64,000 bases of DNA from the NCBI GenBank assembly GCA_026984795.1, contig JALSRK010000024.1, positions 124,001 to 188,000 on the forward strand. The letters run 5' to 3'. The first letter of the stretch is position 1. Each line of letters opens with the position of its first letter. A program made the position numbers and the translations under genes. This stretch comes from Solibacteraceae bacterium. GTDB taxonomy: Bacteria; Acidobacteriota; Terriglobia; Bryobacterales; Bryobacteraceae. This document shows positions 1 to 8,592 of the stretch, in pieces. Under the pieces are notes generated by a model. The model ran no database searches, had not been told where the DNA came from, and saw only the letters and a program-made list of their open reading frames with translations.

Positions 1-2
1 GT

Positions 3-1577
3 CCGGGCACAGACCTTCACCTCAAGGGTTCGATGGACGGCGAGATCGGCTTCGTCGGACCCATATTGCAGCCATCGAAGTGGCGCGGGATCGCAAAGGT
101 CACGCGGATGGAGCTGACGCCGGTGGCGCCAAACCGCACCAGCGACCGTGACCTGACTCTGCGCAACGAGGGTCCCCTGATCTTCGCCATCGAGCCGGCG
201 CGCATCGCCATTCAAACGGCGCGCTTGACTTCCCCGGACACCGATCTGCAGCTTTCCGGGACACTCTCGTACTTACGGCGGAATCCGTGGAACTTGCGGC
301 TCCAAGGCTCACTCGATCTCTCCATGCTCACCGCATTCCGGGAAGATCTGATGGCCGAAGGGCGTTCCACGGTGGACGCGTGGGTCCGCGGCTCACTCCT
401 GCAACCTCAGATCAACGGCCGCCTGGAATTCGAGAACGCCGCTTTTCGGCTGCGCGACCTGCCGAACGGCCTGGAACAGGTAAACGGCGCGATCCTTTTC
501 AACCGGACGCGCGCGACTTTTGAAAAGTTCACCTCGAAGACGGGCGGCGGGGAACTGCGGCTGTCGGGATTCATCGGCTTCGGCGGCGAGGAGTGGGTCT
601 ACCGGCTTCACGGGCAGGCCCAACGGGTGCGCATCCGGTACCCCGAAGGCGTGAGCATGATCATCGATGCGGAACTCGACCTTACCGGTTCGGCCACCCG
701 CAGCCTGCTTTCGGGCGACGTGGAAGTGCGCCGGGCGGCGTTCAATCCAGGCTCGGACATCGGGGGCCTCCTGTCGCGTACCGCCGCCCGGGGGGCGCCA
801 GCGGTGATTACGAATCCGTTCCTGCGGGGAATGCAGTTCGATTTGCGGATTCTCACGGCCGCCGACGCCGAGTTCGTCACCTCGTTGACGCGGGACATCG
901 AAGTGGAAGCGGACTTGCGGCTGCGCGGCACGATCGTCCGTCCAGTGCTGCTCGGCCGCATCGGCATCAATCGGGGCGAGATCCAGTTCTTCGGCAACCG
1001 GTACACGATCGTCCGGGGCGAGGTCCAGTTCTTCAATCCCGTGAAGATCGAGCCGGTCATCGCCATGGACCTGGAGACCCGGATCCGGGGGTACACGGTG
1101 ATGATGAACTTCTCCGGCCCGCTGGACAAGCTCAACTTCTCCTACCGCTCCGATCCCCCGTTGCAATCCCAGGAAATCATCGCCTTGCTCACTGTCGGAC
1201 GTACGCCAATGTACACCGGATCCCCCACTGCGTCGGCGCCTTCCGGGACCGGTTACTTCCAGGCCGGCGGCAGCAGCTTTCTGGGTCACGCTCTCACCGC
1301 CCCTGTTTCCAACCGCTTGCAGCGTTTCTTCGGCGTGAGCCGGATCAAGATCGACCCACAACTGACGGGCGTCGAAAACACCCCCGAAACCCACGTGACG
1401 ATCGAGCAGCAGATCTCACGCGAGATCACGCTGACCTATGTGACGAACCTGACCCGAACCCAGCAGCAGATCGTCCGGATCGAATGGAACTTCCATCCGA
1501 ACTGGTCGTTTTTCGCGATACGGGATTCGAACGGCGTCTTCGGCGTAGATTTCGTCTACCGCCGGCGGTTCCGCTGA
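3..1577 (+). CDS. tamB: TamB-like translocation/assembly module protein, C-terminal part (5' end outside window)
   Basis: The reading frame is open from base 3 with no stop before the first internal ATG at 33, so this is the C-terminal 524 residues of a longer protein cut by the window edge. Long stretches of beta-rich AsmA/TamB-type repeats end in the characteristic DUF490 region: a GxIGINRGEIQFFGNRYTI-type segment, then LLTVGRTP, a QLTGVE-type strand and a final aromatic-rich beta strand ending in RRRFR. TamB proteins are anchored in the inner membrane, span the periplasm, and serve outer-membrane protein assembly or phospholipid transport; they usually sit next to a BamA/TamA gene, which would be to the left. 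It is followed after 54 bases by pcm on the same strand. Family assignment is firm; the exact role is inferred. Confidence 0.88.
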   Translation, partial: PGTDLHLKGSMDGEIGFVGPILQPSKWRGIAKVTRMELTPVAPNRTSDRDLTLRNEGPLIFAIEPARIAIQTARLTSPDTDLQLSGTLSYLRRNPWNLRLQGSLDLSMLTAFREDLMAEGRSTVDAWVRGSLLQPQINGRLEFENAAFRLRDLPNGLEQVNGAILFNRTRATFEKFTSKTGGGELRLSGFIGFGGEEWVYRLHGQAQRVRIRYPEGVSMIIDAELDLTGSATRSLLSGDVEVRRAAFNPGSDIGGLLSRTAARGAPAVITNPFLRGMQFDLRILTAADAEFVTSLTRDIEVEADLRLRGTIVRPVLLGRIGINRGEIQFFGNRYTIVRGEVQFFNPVKIEPVIAMDLETRIRGYTVMMNFSGPLDKLNFSYRSDPPLQSQEIIALLTVGRTPMYTGSPTASAPSGTGYFQAGGSSFLGHALTAPVSNRLQRFFGVSRIKIDPQLTGVENTPETHVTIEQQISREITLTYVTNLTRTQQQIVRIEWNFHPNWSFFAIRDSNGVFGVDFVYRRRFR

Positions 1578-1631
1578 GCCCGGAGAGCTTTTGACGCCGG
1601 AACCCGATTCGGCGCAACAATAGGTTCTGAA

Positions 1632-2294
1632 GTGACACGAGCGGCTACGGACTGGGAAGCGCAGCGCCTGCAGATGGTGGAGCAGCAGCTCCGGCGGCGC
1701 GGCATCCGTGACGAGCGCGTCCTCGAGGCGATGTCGAAGATCCCGCGCGAGCAATTCCTGCCCGACAAGGTCCGCCCCTGGGCCTACGCCGACGAGCCGC
1801 TCTCCATTGGATACGGGCAGACGATCTCCCAGCCCTACATGACCGCCCTGATGGCCCAGGCGCTCGAGCTGAAGGGCGCCGAGAAGGTGCTCGAGGTCGG
1901 CACCGGCTGCGGCTACGCGGCGGCCGTGCTGGCCTATTTGGCGGCCAGGGTCATCACCATCGAAATCGTTCGGGAGCTCGCCGATACGGCCAGGCGGAAT
2001 CTGGAAGCTGTGGGGTTGGCCGATAAAGTCATGGTGGTGACCGGCGACGGCTCCCGCGGCTATCCGGACATGGCTCCCTACGACGCCATCTCGGTGGCGG
2101 CGGCGGCGCCGAACATCCCTCCAGCCCTGGTCGAGCAATTGAACGATCCCGGCCGGCTGGTGATTCCGGTAGGCTCACTCTCGGAACAGGAACTGGTCGT
2201 CCTGACGAAGTCCGGCGGAAAAACGAAGAAGCGCGTAGCCGCCTTGTGCCGGTTCGTGCCGCTGCGCGGCGGCGAGGGGTGGAGTCTCCATTGA
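1632..2294 (+). CDS. pcm: Protein-L-isoaspartate O-methyltransferase
   Basis: A 220-residue protein starting with GTG. It carries the PCMT signature: the N-terminal helix pair (RIRDERVLEAM-like, IPREQFLP), the TISQPYMTALM substrate-side segment, and the SAM-binding motif EVGTGCGYAAAVLA near residues 76-90, followed by the acidic IEIV strand. The enzyme uses S-adenosylmethionine to methylate abnormal L-isoaspartyl residues so damaged proteins can be repaired in the cytoplasm. Length and motif order match the family. Its stop overlaps the next gene by four bases (TTGA), suggesting translational coupling. Confidence 0.95.
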   Translation: MTRAATDWEAQRLQMVEQQLRRRGIRDERVLEAMSKIPREQFLPDKVRPWAYADEPLSIGYGQTISQPYMTALMAQALELKGAEKVLEVGTGCGYAAAVLAYLAARVITIEIVRELADTARRNLEAVGLADKVMVVTGDGSRGYPDMAPYDAISVAAAAPNIPPALVEQLNDPGRLVIPVGSLSEQELVVLTKSGGKTKKRVAALCRFVPLRGGEGWSLH

Positions 2295-2593
2295 AACTCA
2301 GGGCCGCCAAAGGCAAGCTGAAGGTGGAGCACCGCATCATCTCGGGTGTCCGTGAGGTATTGGAGCGCCTGGTAGACCAGCGGCCGGAGATCCGGTTAGT
2401 GATCCCGGGAGTTATCCGCAAGGTGCGCGACGCCAGGGGGCCGGTCAAGATCCGCGTCACCGTCCCCACGACGAACGGCTGGAAGGCGATCGCTTTCTCG
2501 GCCGGGGAGCGCCAGGAGCTGTTCGTCAGCACCACGCTGACGAAAGAGGAACTGGAAGCCGCGATCGAGGAGGCTCTCAGCCGGCGGAAGTGA
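2291..2593 (+). CDS. Small conserved protein, DUF2103-like
   Basis: About 100 residues if translation begins at the TTG that overlaps the pcm stop (TTGA). A longer GTG start at 2246 is possible but would lie inside pcm. The sequence has a basic N-terminus, then KVEHRIISGVREVLERL, an RLVIPGVIRKV segment and a KIRVTVPTTNGWKAIA strand, which I recognise as resembling the DUF2103 family of putative nucleic-acid or metal-binding proteins. The function is unknown. The last 17 bases overlap the convergent ubiE gene. The existence of the gene is likely; the family name is less certain. Confidence 0.65.
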   Translation: MKLRAAKGKLKVEHRIISGVREVLERLVDQRPEIRLVIPGVIRKVRDARGPVKIRVTVPTTNGWKAIAFSAGERQELFVSTTLTKEELEAAIEEALSRRK

Positions 2594-3353
2594 CGGTCCG
2601 GGGCGTGCGATCTCCGGACGGCGCCGCTCCCGTGTGCAGGCTGACGATCCCGCCGGTCATGTAGAAGTAGGAGACGTCGCGGAATCCGGCGGCCTTCATC
2701 TCCTCGGCCAGCGCCGGCGCGTCCGGGAACCGGCGGACAGACTCGGGCAGATAAGAGTAGGCTTCGGGATCTCCCGAGATCCAGTTCCCCACCGCCGGCA
2801 GGATGCGGGCCGAATAGAACTCGTAGAGCCGGCGGAAGAGGAGATTCGGCGGCCGGCTGAACTCGAGAATCGCGGCCACGCCGCCCGGCTTCAGCACTCG
2901 CAGCATCTCATCCAGGCCGGCGCGGTAGCTGGCGAGGTTCCGGAACCCGAAGGCCACCGTGAGCACATCCACGGAGCGTGGGGCTAGCGGCAAGCCGAGG
3001 GCGTCGGCCTCGAACAGCCGATTCGCAGCCGGCCGCCCGGCGGCCTTCCGGCGGGCCCGGAGCAGCATCGGGCGCGAGAAGTCGCAGCCGAAGACCCGGG
3101 CCGCGCCGGCGCGCTCGAGGGCCAGCATCAGGTCGCCGCTGCCGCAACACAGGTCGATCACCACCGCCTCGGGACGCTGGAGCCGGGAACGCAAACGCCG
3201 GACGGTGCGCCAGCGCCAGTAGCGGTCCATCTGGAACGACAGCAGGTGGTTCAACAGATCGTAGCGGCGGGCCACGCGCCCGAACATTTCGCGCACCCAG
3301 CGGGCGCTCTGCTGGCTTCCGGCCGCCGGCGGCGGCGAGGCGCCGGCGCTCAT
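2577..3353 (-). CDS. ubiE: Demethylmenaquinone/ubiquinone C-methyltransferase
   Basis: A 258-residue class I SAM methyltransferase with the UbiE/MenG signatures: MFGRVARRYDLLNHLLSF near the N-terminus, the SAM motif VIDLCCGSGDLMLAL, the FGFRNL segment, and LEMLRVLKPGG-like then ILEFSRP. It performs the last methylation of menaquinone (or ubiquinone) biosynthesis at the membrane. A short Pro/Ala/Gly-rich leader precedes the conserved region. Its ATG overlaps the aroB stop in an ATGA, so it is probably co-transcribed with and translationally coupled to aroB, which supplies the chorismate route used for menaquinone. Confidence 0.93.
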   Translation of the reverse strand: MSAGASPPPAAGSQQSARWVREMFGRVARRYDLLNHLLSFQMDRYWRWRTVRRLRSRLQRPEAVVIDLCCGSGDLMLALERAGAARVFGCDFSRPMLLRARRKAAGRPAANRLFEADALGLPLAPRSVDVLTVAFGFRNLASYRAGLDEMLRVLKPGGVAAILEFSRPPNLLFRRLYEFYSARILPAVGNWISGDPEAYSYLPESVRRFPDAPALAEEMKAAGFRDVSYFYMTGGIVSLHTGAAPSGDRTPRTVTSAG

Positions 3354-4435
3354 GGAGTGACTTCTTTCACCGCGCGTTCGGCCGCCTCGAGGATCAGCGC
3401 CTCGTCGATGCCGGCGACCACCTTCACTTCGCCGATCCGCACCGGCAGAACGAAGTGCACCCGGCCCTGAACCGTCTTCTTGTCGCTCTGGAGCCGCCGC
3501 ACCAGGGCGCGGGCCTCGACCCCCTTCAGGGAAGGAATCGGACCATACGAGGCGATCGCTTCGTTGATCCGGCGTCCCTCGGCCTCGTCCAGGTCCCCGT
3601 GGAGACAGCCCAGGTGGACTGCCGCCCGCATGCCGAAGGCCACCGCCTCCCCGTGCAGGAATCGCGAATAGCGCGTTTCGGCCTCCAGGGCATGGCCCAG
3701 CGTGTGCCCGAAGTTCAGAATGCGGCGCAGGCCGCTCTCCCGCTCGTCGGCGCTCACCACCGCCGCTTTGACGGCTACCGAGCGGGCGACCATCTCCTCC
3801 ACCACGCCGTCTTCCCGGGCGAGGATGGCCTGGCGCTGCTTCACCATGAGCTCGAAGAGCTCTGCACTACGGATGACGCCGGTCTTGAGGACCTCGTACA
3901 GGCCCGCGCGGTATTCGCGTTCCGGCAAGGTGCTGAGCACTTCCGGATCGATGAGCACCGCCAGCGGCTGGTGGAAGGCCCCGAACAGGTTCTTGCCGGA
4001 AACCAGGTTCACCCCCGTCTTGCCCCCGACTCCGGCATCTACCTGAGCCAATAGCGTGGTCGGGATCTGAATGACCGGCACGCCCCGCATGAAACAGGCC
4101 GCCAGGAAGCCGCCGACGTCGTTGACGATGCCGCCGCCGAAGGCGACGACCACGCTCGTCCGGTCCCCTCCGGCCGCCACCATCTGCTCGGCGAGCTTCT
4201 CCACCTCCGAAAGGCGCTTGTTCTCCTCTCCACCAGGAAACATGAGGACCTCGTGAGAGATCCCCCAGAGGGCGGCCGTCAAACGGGCGCCGTGAAAATC
4301 CCATACGTCCACGGTAGTGACCACGAAGACTTTCCCGGCGCGCTCCGGAATGTAGTCCCGAAGCTTCGAGGCCGCGTCCCGCTCAACGAGGACCGGATAG
4401 CTGCGCAGCGGCGTGGTGACCGTAAACACGGGCAT
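3350..4435 (-). CDS. aroB: 3-dehydroquinate synthase
   Basis: A 361-residue protein from ATG at 4435 (a second in-frame ATG lies six bases upstream, at 4441). It shows AroB features: a VVTTVDVWD strand, the GGGIVNDVGGFLAACFMRG NAD-binding loop, the PTTLLAQVDAGVGGKTGVN segment, and the metal-binding region around NFGHTLGHALE and LHGEAVAFGM. The enzyme cyclises DAHP to 3-dehydroquinate in the shikimate pathway. It heads a two-gene unit with ubiE. The 5' end overlaps the only canonical start of the divergent nadB gene, an unusual arrangement. Confidence 0.95.
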   Translation of the reverse strand: MPVFTVTTPLRSYPVLVERDAASKLRDYIPERAGKVFVVTTVDVWDFHGARLTAALWGISHEVLMFPGGEENKRLSEVEKLAEQMVAAGGDRTSVVVAFGGGIVNDVGGFLAACFMRGVPVIQIPTTLLAQVDAGVGGKTGVNLVSGKNLFGAFHQPLAVLIDPEVLSTLPEREYRAGLYEVLKTGVIRSAELFELMVKQRQAILAREDGVVEEMVARSVAVKAAVVSADERESGLRRILNFGHTLGHALEAETRYSRFLHGEAVAFGMRAAVHLGCLHGDLDEAEGRRINEAIASYGPIPSLKGVEARALVRRLQSDKKTVQGRVHFVLPVRIGEVKVVAGIDEALILEAAERAVKEVTP

Positions 4436-6014
4436 ACACATCGTTGTATCATGGCAAGTTACGGCGCAAGAAAGAGCCCAGATCGAAACCGATTTCCTCG
4501 TCGTCGGAGCCGGAGTAGCTGGGCTGCGCGCGGCCATCGAACTCGCCCCGGCCGGGCGAGTCCTCGTGGTGGCTAAAGACGCGCTCGAAGAGTCCTCCTC
4601 CCAGTACGCGCAAGGCGGCATCGCGGCGGCGCTCAGCGACGACGACGAGGTCTCGCTCCACGAGCAGGACACCCTGGCCGCCGGCGACGGCCTGTGTAAC
4701 CCCGCGGCGGTCCGCGTCCTGGTCAACGAAGGCCCGGGCGAGATCCTGCGGCTTATCGAGTGGGGAGCCCAGTTCGATCGTGAGGGCAGCAAGCTGGCCT
4801 TCACTCAGGAGGGGGCCCATTCCCGCCGCCGCATTCTCCACGCTCACGGGGATTCCACCGGACGCGAAATCTCCCGGGCGCTCTACTTCAAGGCCGCTTC
4901 GCTCGAAAGCGTTCGCTTCCAGAGCTACTCTGCGGTCACCGACCTGCTCGTCGGCGACGGAGAAGTGGTGGGGGCGCTCGCTTGCGACGAGAAGGCCCGG
5001 CACTCGGTGGCGATCCTGGCGCGGGCGGTGCTGCTGGCCACCGGGGGGCTGGGACAGGTCTTCAAAGAAACGACCAATCCGGCGGTGGCGACCGGCGACG
5101 GCGTGGCGATGGCTTGGAACGCCGGGGCCGAGATCAGCGACATCGAGTTCGTGCAGTTCCACCCGACGGCGCTGCACGTCGAGGGAGCCCCGCGCTTCTT
5201 GCTCTCCGAGGCCCTTCGGGGCGAGGGGGCGCGGTTGCGCAACGCGGCGGGCGAGGCGTTCATGAAGCGTTACCATCCGGCCGCCGAGCTCGCTCCCCGG
5301 GACGTGGTTTCCCGCGCCATGGTGAGTGAAATGGCCCGCGAGGGCTCGCCCCACATGTTCCTGGACCTCACCCACCTGGACCCCGAGTTCGTCAAGAAGC
5401 GCTTCCCACGGATCTACCAGACCTGCCTGGCCTACGGGGTCGATCTGAGCCGGCAGCCGGCGCCGGTGCATCCGGCCGCACACTACGCCATGGGCGGCGT
5501 GCGCACGGACCTGGACGGCCGCACGAATCTGCCGCGCCTGTTCGCCGCCGGCGAGGTGGCGTGCACGGGCGTCCATGGGGCCAACCGCCTGGCGAGCAAT
5601 TCGCTGCTCGAGGGGCTGGTCTACGGAGCACGGGCGGCGCGGGCGATGCTGGAGCTGGCCGGCGCCCCACTGGGCGCTGGAGAGCTGCCAGCGCCACAGC
5701 GCTTCCCCCAATTGGAGACACGACAGGTCCGGAAGACGGCCTGGCGCTACTGCGGCATTATCCGCTCCGGAGAAGGATTGCGCGAGGCCTTGCGACGGCT
5801 GGAGGCCGAGGTCCAGATCGTCGAGGCCGAACCCCGGCGCGGCCTGCACGAGCTACGGAGCATTCACACGGTGGCCACGCTGATCGCTCGTTGCGCCCTG
5901 GCGAGGGAAGAGAGCCGGGGCGGCCATTACCGCGAGGATTTCCCTGAAAAGCGCGAGGAGTTCCGCAAACACTCGGTGATCCGCCGCGGGACGGATGTGC
6001 GGTTTGCGGACTGA
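4413..6014 (+). CDS. nadB: L-aspartate oxidase
   Basis: A 533-residue flavoenzyme of normal family length. The FAD Rossmann motif DFLVVGAGVAGLRAA is followed by SSSQYAQGGIAAAL, the HSRRRILHAHGDSTGREI active-site region, and the C-terminal HPAAHYAMGGV...GANRLASNSLLEGLVYG block typical of NadB within the succinate dehydrogenase/fumarate reductase flavoprotein family. It oxidises L-aspartate to iminoaspartate, the first step of de novo NAD synthesis. The only canonical start upstream of the FAD motif is a GTG pair at 4413/4416, which lies inside the 5' end of divergent aroB. A non-canonical start closer to the FAD motif is possible, so the start is uncertain. nadA and nadC are not visible here. 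Confidence 0.93.
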   Translation: MVTVNTGIHIVVSWQVTAQERAQIETDFLVVGAGVAGLRAAIELAPAGRVLVVAKDALEESSSQYAQGGIAAALSDDDEVSLHEQDTLAAGDGLCNPAAVRVLVNEGPGEILRLIEWGAQFDREGSKLAFTQEGAHSRRRILHAHGDSTGREISRALYFKAASLESVRFQSYSAVTDLLVGDGEVVGALACDEKARHSVAILARAVLLATGGLGQVFKETTNPAVATGDGVAMAWNAGAEISDIEFVQFHPTALHVEGAPRFLLSEALRGEGARLRNAAGEAFMKRYHPAAELAPRDVVSRAMVSEMAREGSPHMFLDLTHLDPEFVKKRFPRIYQTCLAYGVDLSRQPAPVHPAAHYAMGGVRTDLDGRTNLPRLFAAGEVACTGVHGANRLASNSLLEGLVYGARAARAMLELAGAPLGAGELPAPQRFPQLETRQVRKTAWRYCGIIRSGEGLREALRRLEAEVQIVEAEPRRGLHELRSIHTVATLIARCALAREESRGGHYREDFPEKREEFRKHSVIRRGTDVRFAD

Positions 6015-6133
6015 GGCGGTCTGTAGCCGTCCAAAGCCTGCTCGTTGGATTCGGATTCCGGTCCCCACTCTTTGTCGTCCGGCTTCCGCTGCCCGACCGG
6101 ACCGTGACCTTCCGCACCGGGAGATCTTTGAGC

Positions 6134-6888
6134 TCAACCGCCGCTGCGGCCGGCATCGCTTCCCTCAGACATCTCGATCGGGCGGAGGCGGCGGCGCTCG
6201 AGCACGGCGGTCTTGCCGGGGACGACCCATTCTACGGCCAGGCGCACGGCAAAGCCTCGGCCCCGCAGCGAAGGGTCCGGGGGTTCCACATCGAGGGGCA
6301 AGGAGACGGCCGCCGCCGGGGGGAGCTCGAACGCCTCTTCCGGCGGGACTACGGTCACCCGCTGGTTCCCCCCTTCGAGGACCACGATCCGGCGGCCTTC
6401 CGTGACCGGAGCCGGTACAGGAGAGGAAGCCGGCCACGTTTCCGAATCAGCGGCCGGCTCGACGATCTCCAGCTCCACCCGCCTGATCTCGACCGTTCCC
6501 CCCGACGGGTTCCGGAACGTCAAGTCCCCAACGAAGCGGCTCCCCGCCGCCACCGGCGGGGGATTCTGGATTTGCCAGACGATCCTCCCGGCGTTCCCCA
6601 CAGTTGCAAGGAAAATCCGAACACACCGGGGGCAGGCAGGATGAGCGCTGCCGCCGCGGCGGCTCTGAGCCTGGTCCGGCGGCTGCCGAGGGAGGCCATG
6701 GGAACGTTGTGCGCGCCGGGGCAAGCGGGGTATTCCCGCTCGAGCACGTAACGGCGCGTGCCGGCCGGCAGGCGGGACAACTGCCCGACGATCGCCGCCA
6801 ACTTCCGCAGCCGCCAATAGAGATACAGGAAGATGACGACTCCCACCACCGGGGCGGCGACGGTCACGGGCCGGCTCGCCGCCACCAT
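6134..6888 (-). CDS. Membrane-anchored protein of unknown function, apparently interrupted by a frameshift
   Basis: Two leftward reading frames join to make one plausible protein. The N-terminal part (6888 down to about 6610) has a transmembrane helix VTVAAPVVGVVIFLYLYW, a basic stretch and a second hydrophobic segment (AAAAAALILPAPGVFGF). The C-terminal part lies one base out of register (about 6640 down to 6134) and reads as a beta-rich extracytoplasmic domain (VWQIQNPPPVAAGSRFVGDL, then alternating strands to VEWVVPGK). Moving between them needs a -1 shift, or one extra base, near the five C bases or four T bases around 6610-6640. The total length is one base short of a multiple of three. 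It may be a sequencing error, a real pseudogene, or two overlapping genes, the second with a GTG start. It is divergent from the selenoprotein gene. No family was recognised. Confidence 0.5.
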
Positions 6889-7014
6889 CAGCGATGGAAG
6901 GCACAGCGCCACACTGCCAGCCTCGGGAGAAGCCGGTCGTAACACTTACCGCGGGGGCGGGTAACCCCACCGGCCGCGGGCGTCGTCGTGACAATCGGTA
7001 AGGGGGTATTCGAA

Positions 7015-8517
7015 GTGAAGGGGAAGACCATCGCGGCAATCGCCGCCGCAGCTCTCGGGTTGGCGCCACTGACGTGGCCCCAGCCCCCGCGCGCCGGCGG
7101 ACCGGAACAGGCAAGGTTGGAGGCGCGCTTCGAGGCCACCGGCCTGAAGCCGGGCGTTCCGTTTCCGGAGGTCAGTATCTACGACGAGGAGGGCAAGCCG
7201 TTCCACACCCGCAGCCTCAAGGGCAAGTACACGGTGATCGTGAACGGCTGCCTCACTTGACCGCCCTTCCGTAGCAAGGTCCCCAGGTTGGAGACCGTGT
7301 TCGTCGATTACGCTCCGAAGGGCGTGCAGTTCTACTACGTCTACAAAGCGCTGGCGCACCCCGGGCTGCACGGCTACGTCGGCCCGGTGACGCTCGAAGA
7401 GCGGCTGATGCACATCCGCGAGGCGAAACGGACGCTGGGCACGAAGATCCCCTGGCTGTGCGACAACATGAACAACGATCTGAAGCACGCCACCGGGGAT
7501 GCGAACAACTCCGAGTTCGTCCTCGACCCGGACGGCAAGATCGTCGTGATGCGCCTGTGGAGCGATCCGGATGCGCTGCGCAAGGATCTGGAACGGCTGG
7601 TGGGTCCGGTTGAAAAACCGACCACCGTGGCGGACCTCGACCTGAAGGTGGAGCCGCCGCCGAAGACCGCGCCCACCGGCGTCGTCCCCCGCCTGCGGAT
7701 CACCGAGCCGATGCGGCCGCTCAAGGCCGAGCCGCTGCCGAGCAAGCACCCCTTCTACGTGAAGCTCCGGGCCGAGGCGGACCGGGCGCTGCTGGGCAAC
7801 GGCAAGGGCAAGATGTACCTGGGCTTCCACCTGGATCCGCTGTACGGAGTGCACTGGAACAACCGCGTGGCGCCGGTACGCTACGAGTTCTCGTTGCCGG
7901 AAGGCATCCGGATCGAGCCGGCCGAAGGAGAGGGGCCGAAGGTGGAGCAGGAGGCCGACGCGGATCCACGGGAGTTCCTCCTCGACGTCGATCGTGGCGA
8001 TTCCACCGAGCCGGTCACCGTGGCTTTCCACTATTTCGCCTGCGACGAGAAGATGTGCATTCCGGTCTCGCAGAACTACCGGATCCGGTGGGAGGTGGAT
8101 CGCGACGGCGGCCGGGCGCGGCGGGGCCCGCCGAGGCGCGGGCCGGCCCGGATGATCGAACGGATCATGGAGTCCGACGCCGATGGCGACGGCCGGATCA
8201 GCCGCGAAGAGGCTCCCGAGAGGCTGCTGCGCCGCTTCGACCGGATGGACGCCGACGGCGACGGCTACATCACCCGCGAGGAGCTGGAGAAACGAATGCG
8301 CCGGCCCCCGATGGGAGGCCCGCCGCCGGATCTGGTGGAACGAATCATGAGCGCGGACGCCGACGGCGACGGCCGGGTGAGCCGCGAAGAAGCTCCGGAA
8401 ATGATGCTCCGGCGGTTCGACCGGATGGATGCGGACGGGGACGGCTACGTCAGCCGCGAAGAGGCCGAGCAGGCCGCCGAACGCATCCGCCGGCTTGGGC
8501 GGCCGCCGCGGCGATGA
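7015..8517 (+). CDS. Secreted deiodinase/redoxin-like selenoprotein with DsbD-like region and four EF-hand loops (UGA at 7258-7260 read as Sec)
   Basis: The frame is continuous from GTG 7015 (Shine-Dalgarno AAGGGGG at 7000-7006) to TGA 8515-8517 if the in-frame TGA at 7258-7260 encodes selenocysteine, giving about 500 residues with Sec82. Order: signal peptide (residues 2-25); thioredoxin-like redoxin domain with NGCLTUPPF (CxxU, like the SCTUPPF centre of iodothyronine deiodinases), followed by FYYVYKALAHPG, the deiodinase/redoxin strand-helix; a DsbD-alpha-like beta region ending in C343-x4-C348; and four complete EF-hand loops (DADGDGxI/VSREE type) starting near residues 387, 412, 448 and 472. 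A hairpin with loop AGGUU follows the UGA, and selB is encoded 14 kb away. Seen: frame, motifs, hairpin. Inferred: Sec insertion, export and a calcium-linked redox role. The alternative, termination at the UGA, would give an 81-residue fragment lacking the active site. Confidence 0.87.
7278..7296 (+). promoter_or_regulatory. Putative bacterial SECIS hairpin of the redoxin selenoprotein
   Basis: This imperfect hairpin begins 17 bases behind the UGA codon: a GGUC/GACC lower stem, a C-A mismatch, two C-G pairs and an AGGUU apical loop starting 24 bases after the UGA. Distance and a G-containing short loop fit bacterial SECIS elements bound by the SelB C-terminus, and the loop resembles that of E. 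coli fdhF. Folding was done by eye. Confidence 0.65.
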
Positions 8518-8592
8518 AGGGCCTTGCAGGCCCGCCCCCCGGCAGCTTCCGCGAACGAAACCGGACGGCGCCTTCGTGCGAGAATATTAGTA

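Noticed and set aside
4449-5849. Leftward open frame of 466 codons opposite nadB
   Set aside because: Antisense to a well-supported gene; no recognisable domain.
7288-8517. A separate gene starting at TTG 7288 downstream of the UGA
   Set aside because: The redoxin domain would start in the middle, after its active site, and there is no good ribosome-binding site. The upstream and downstream parts are in the same frame and together form one family fold.
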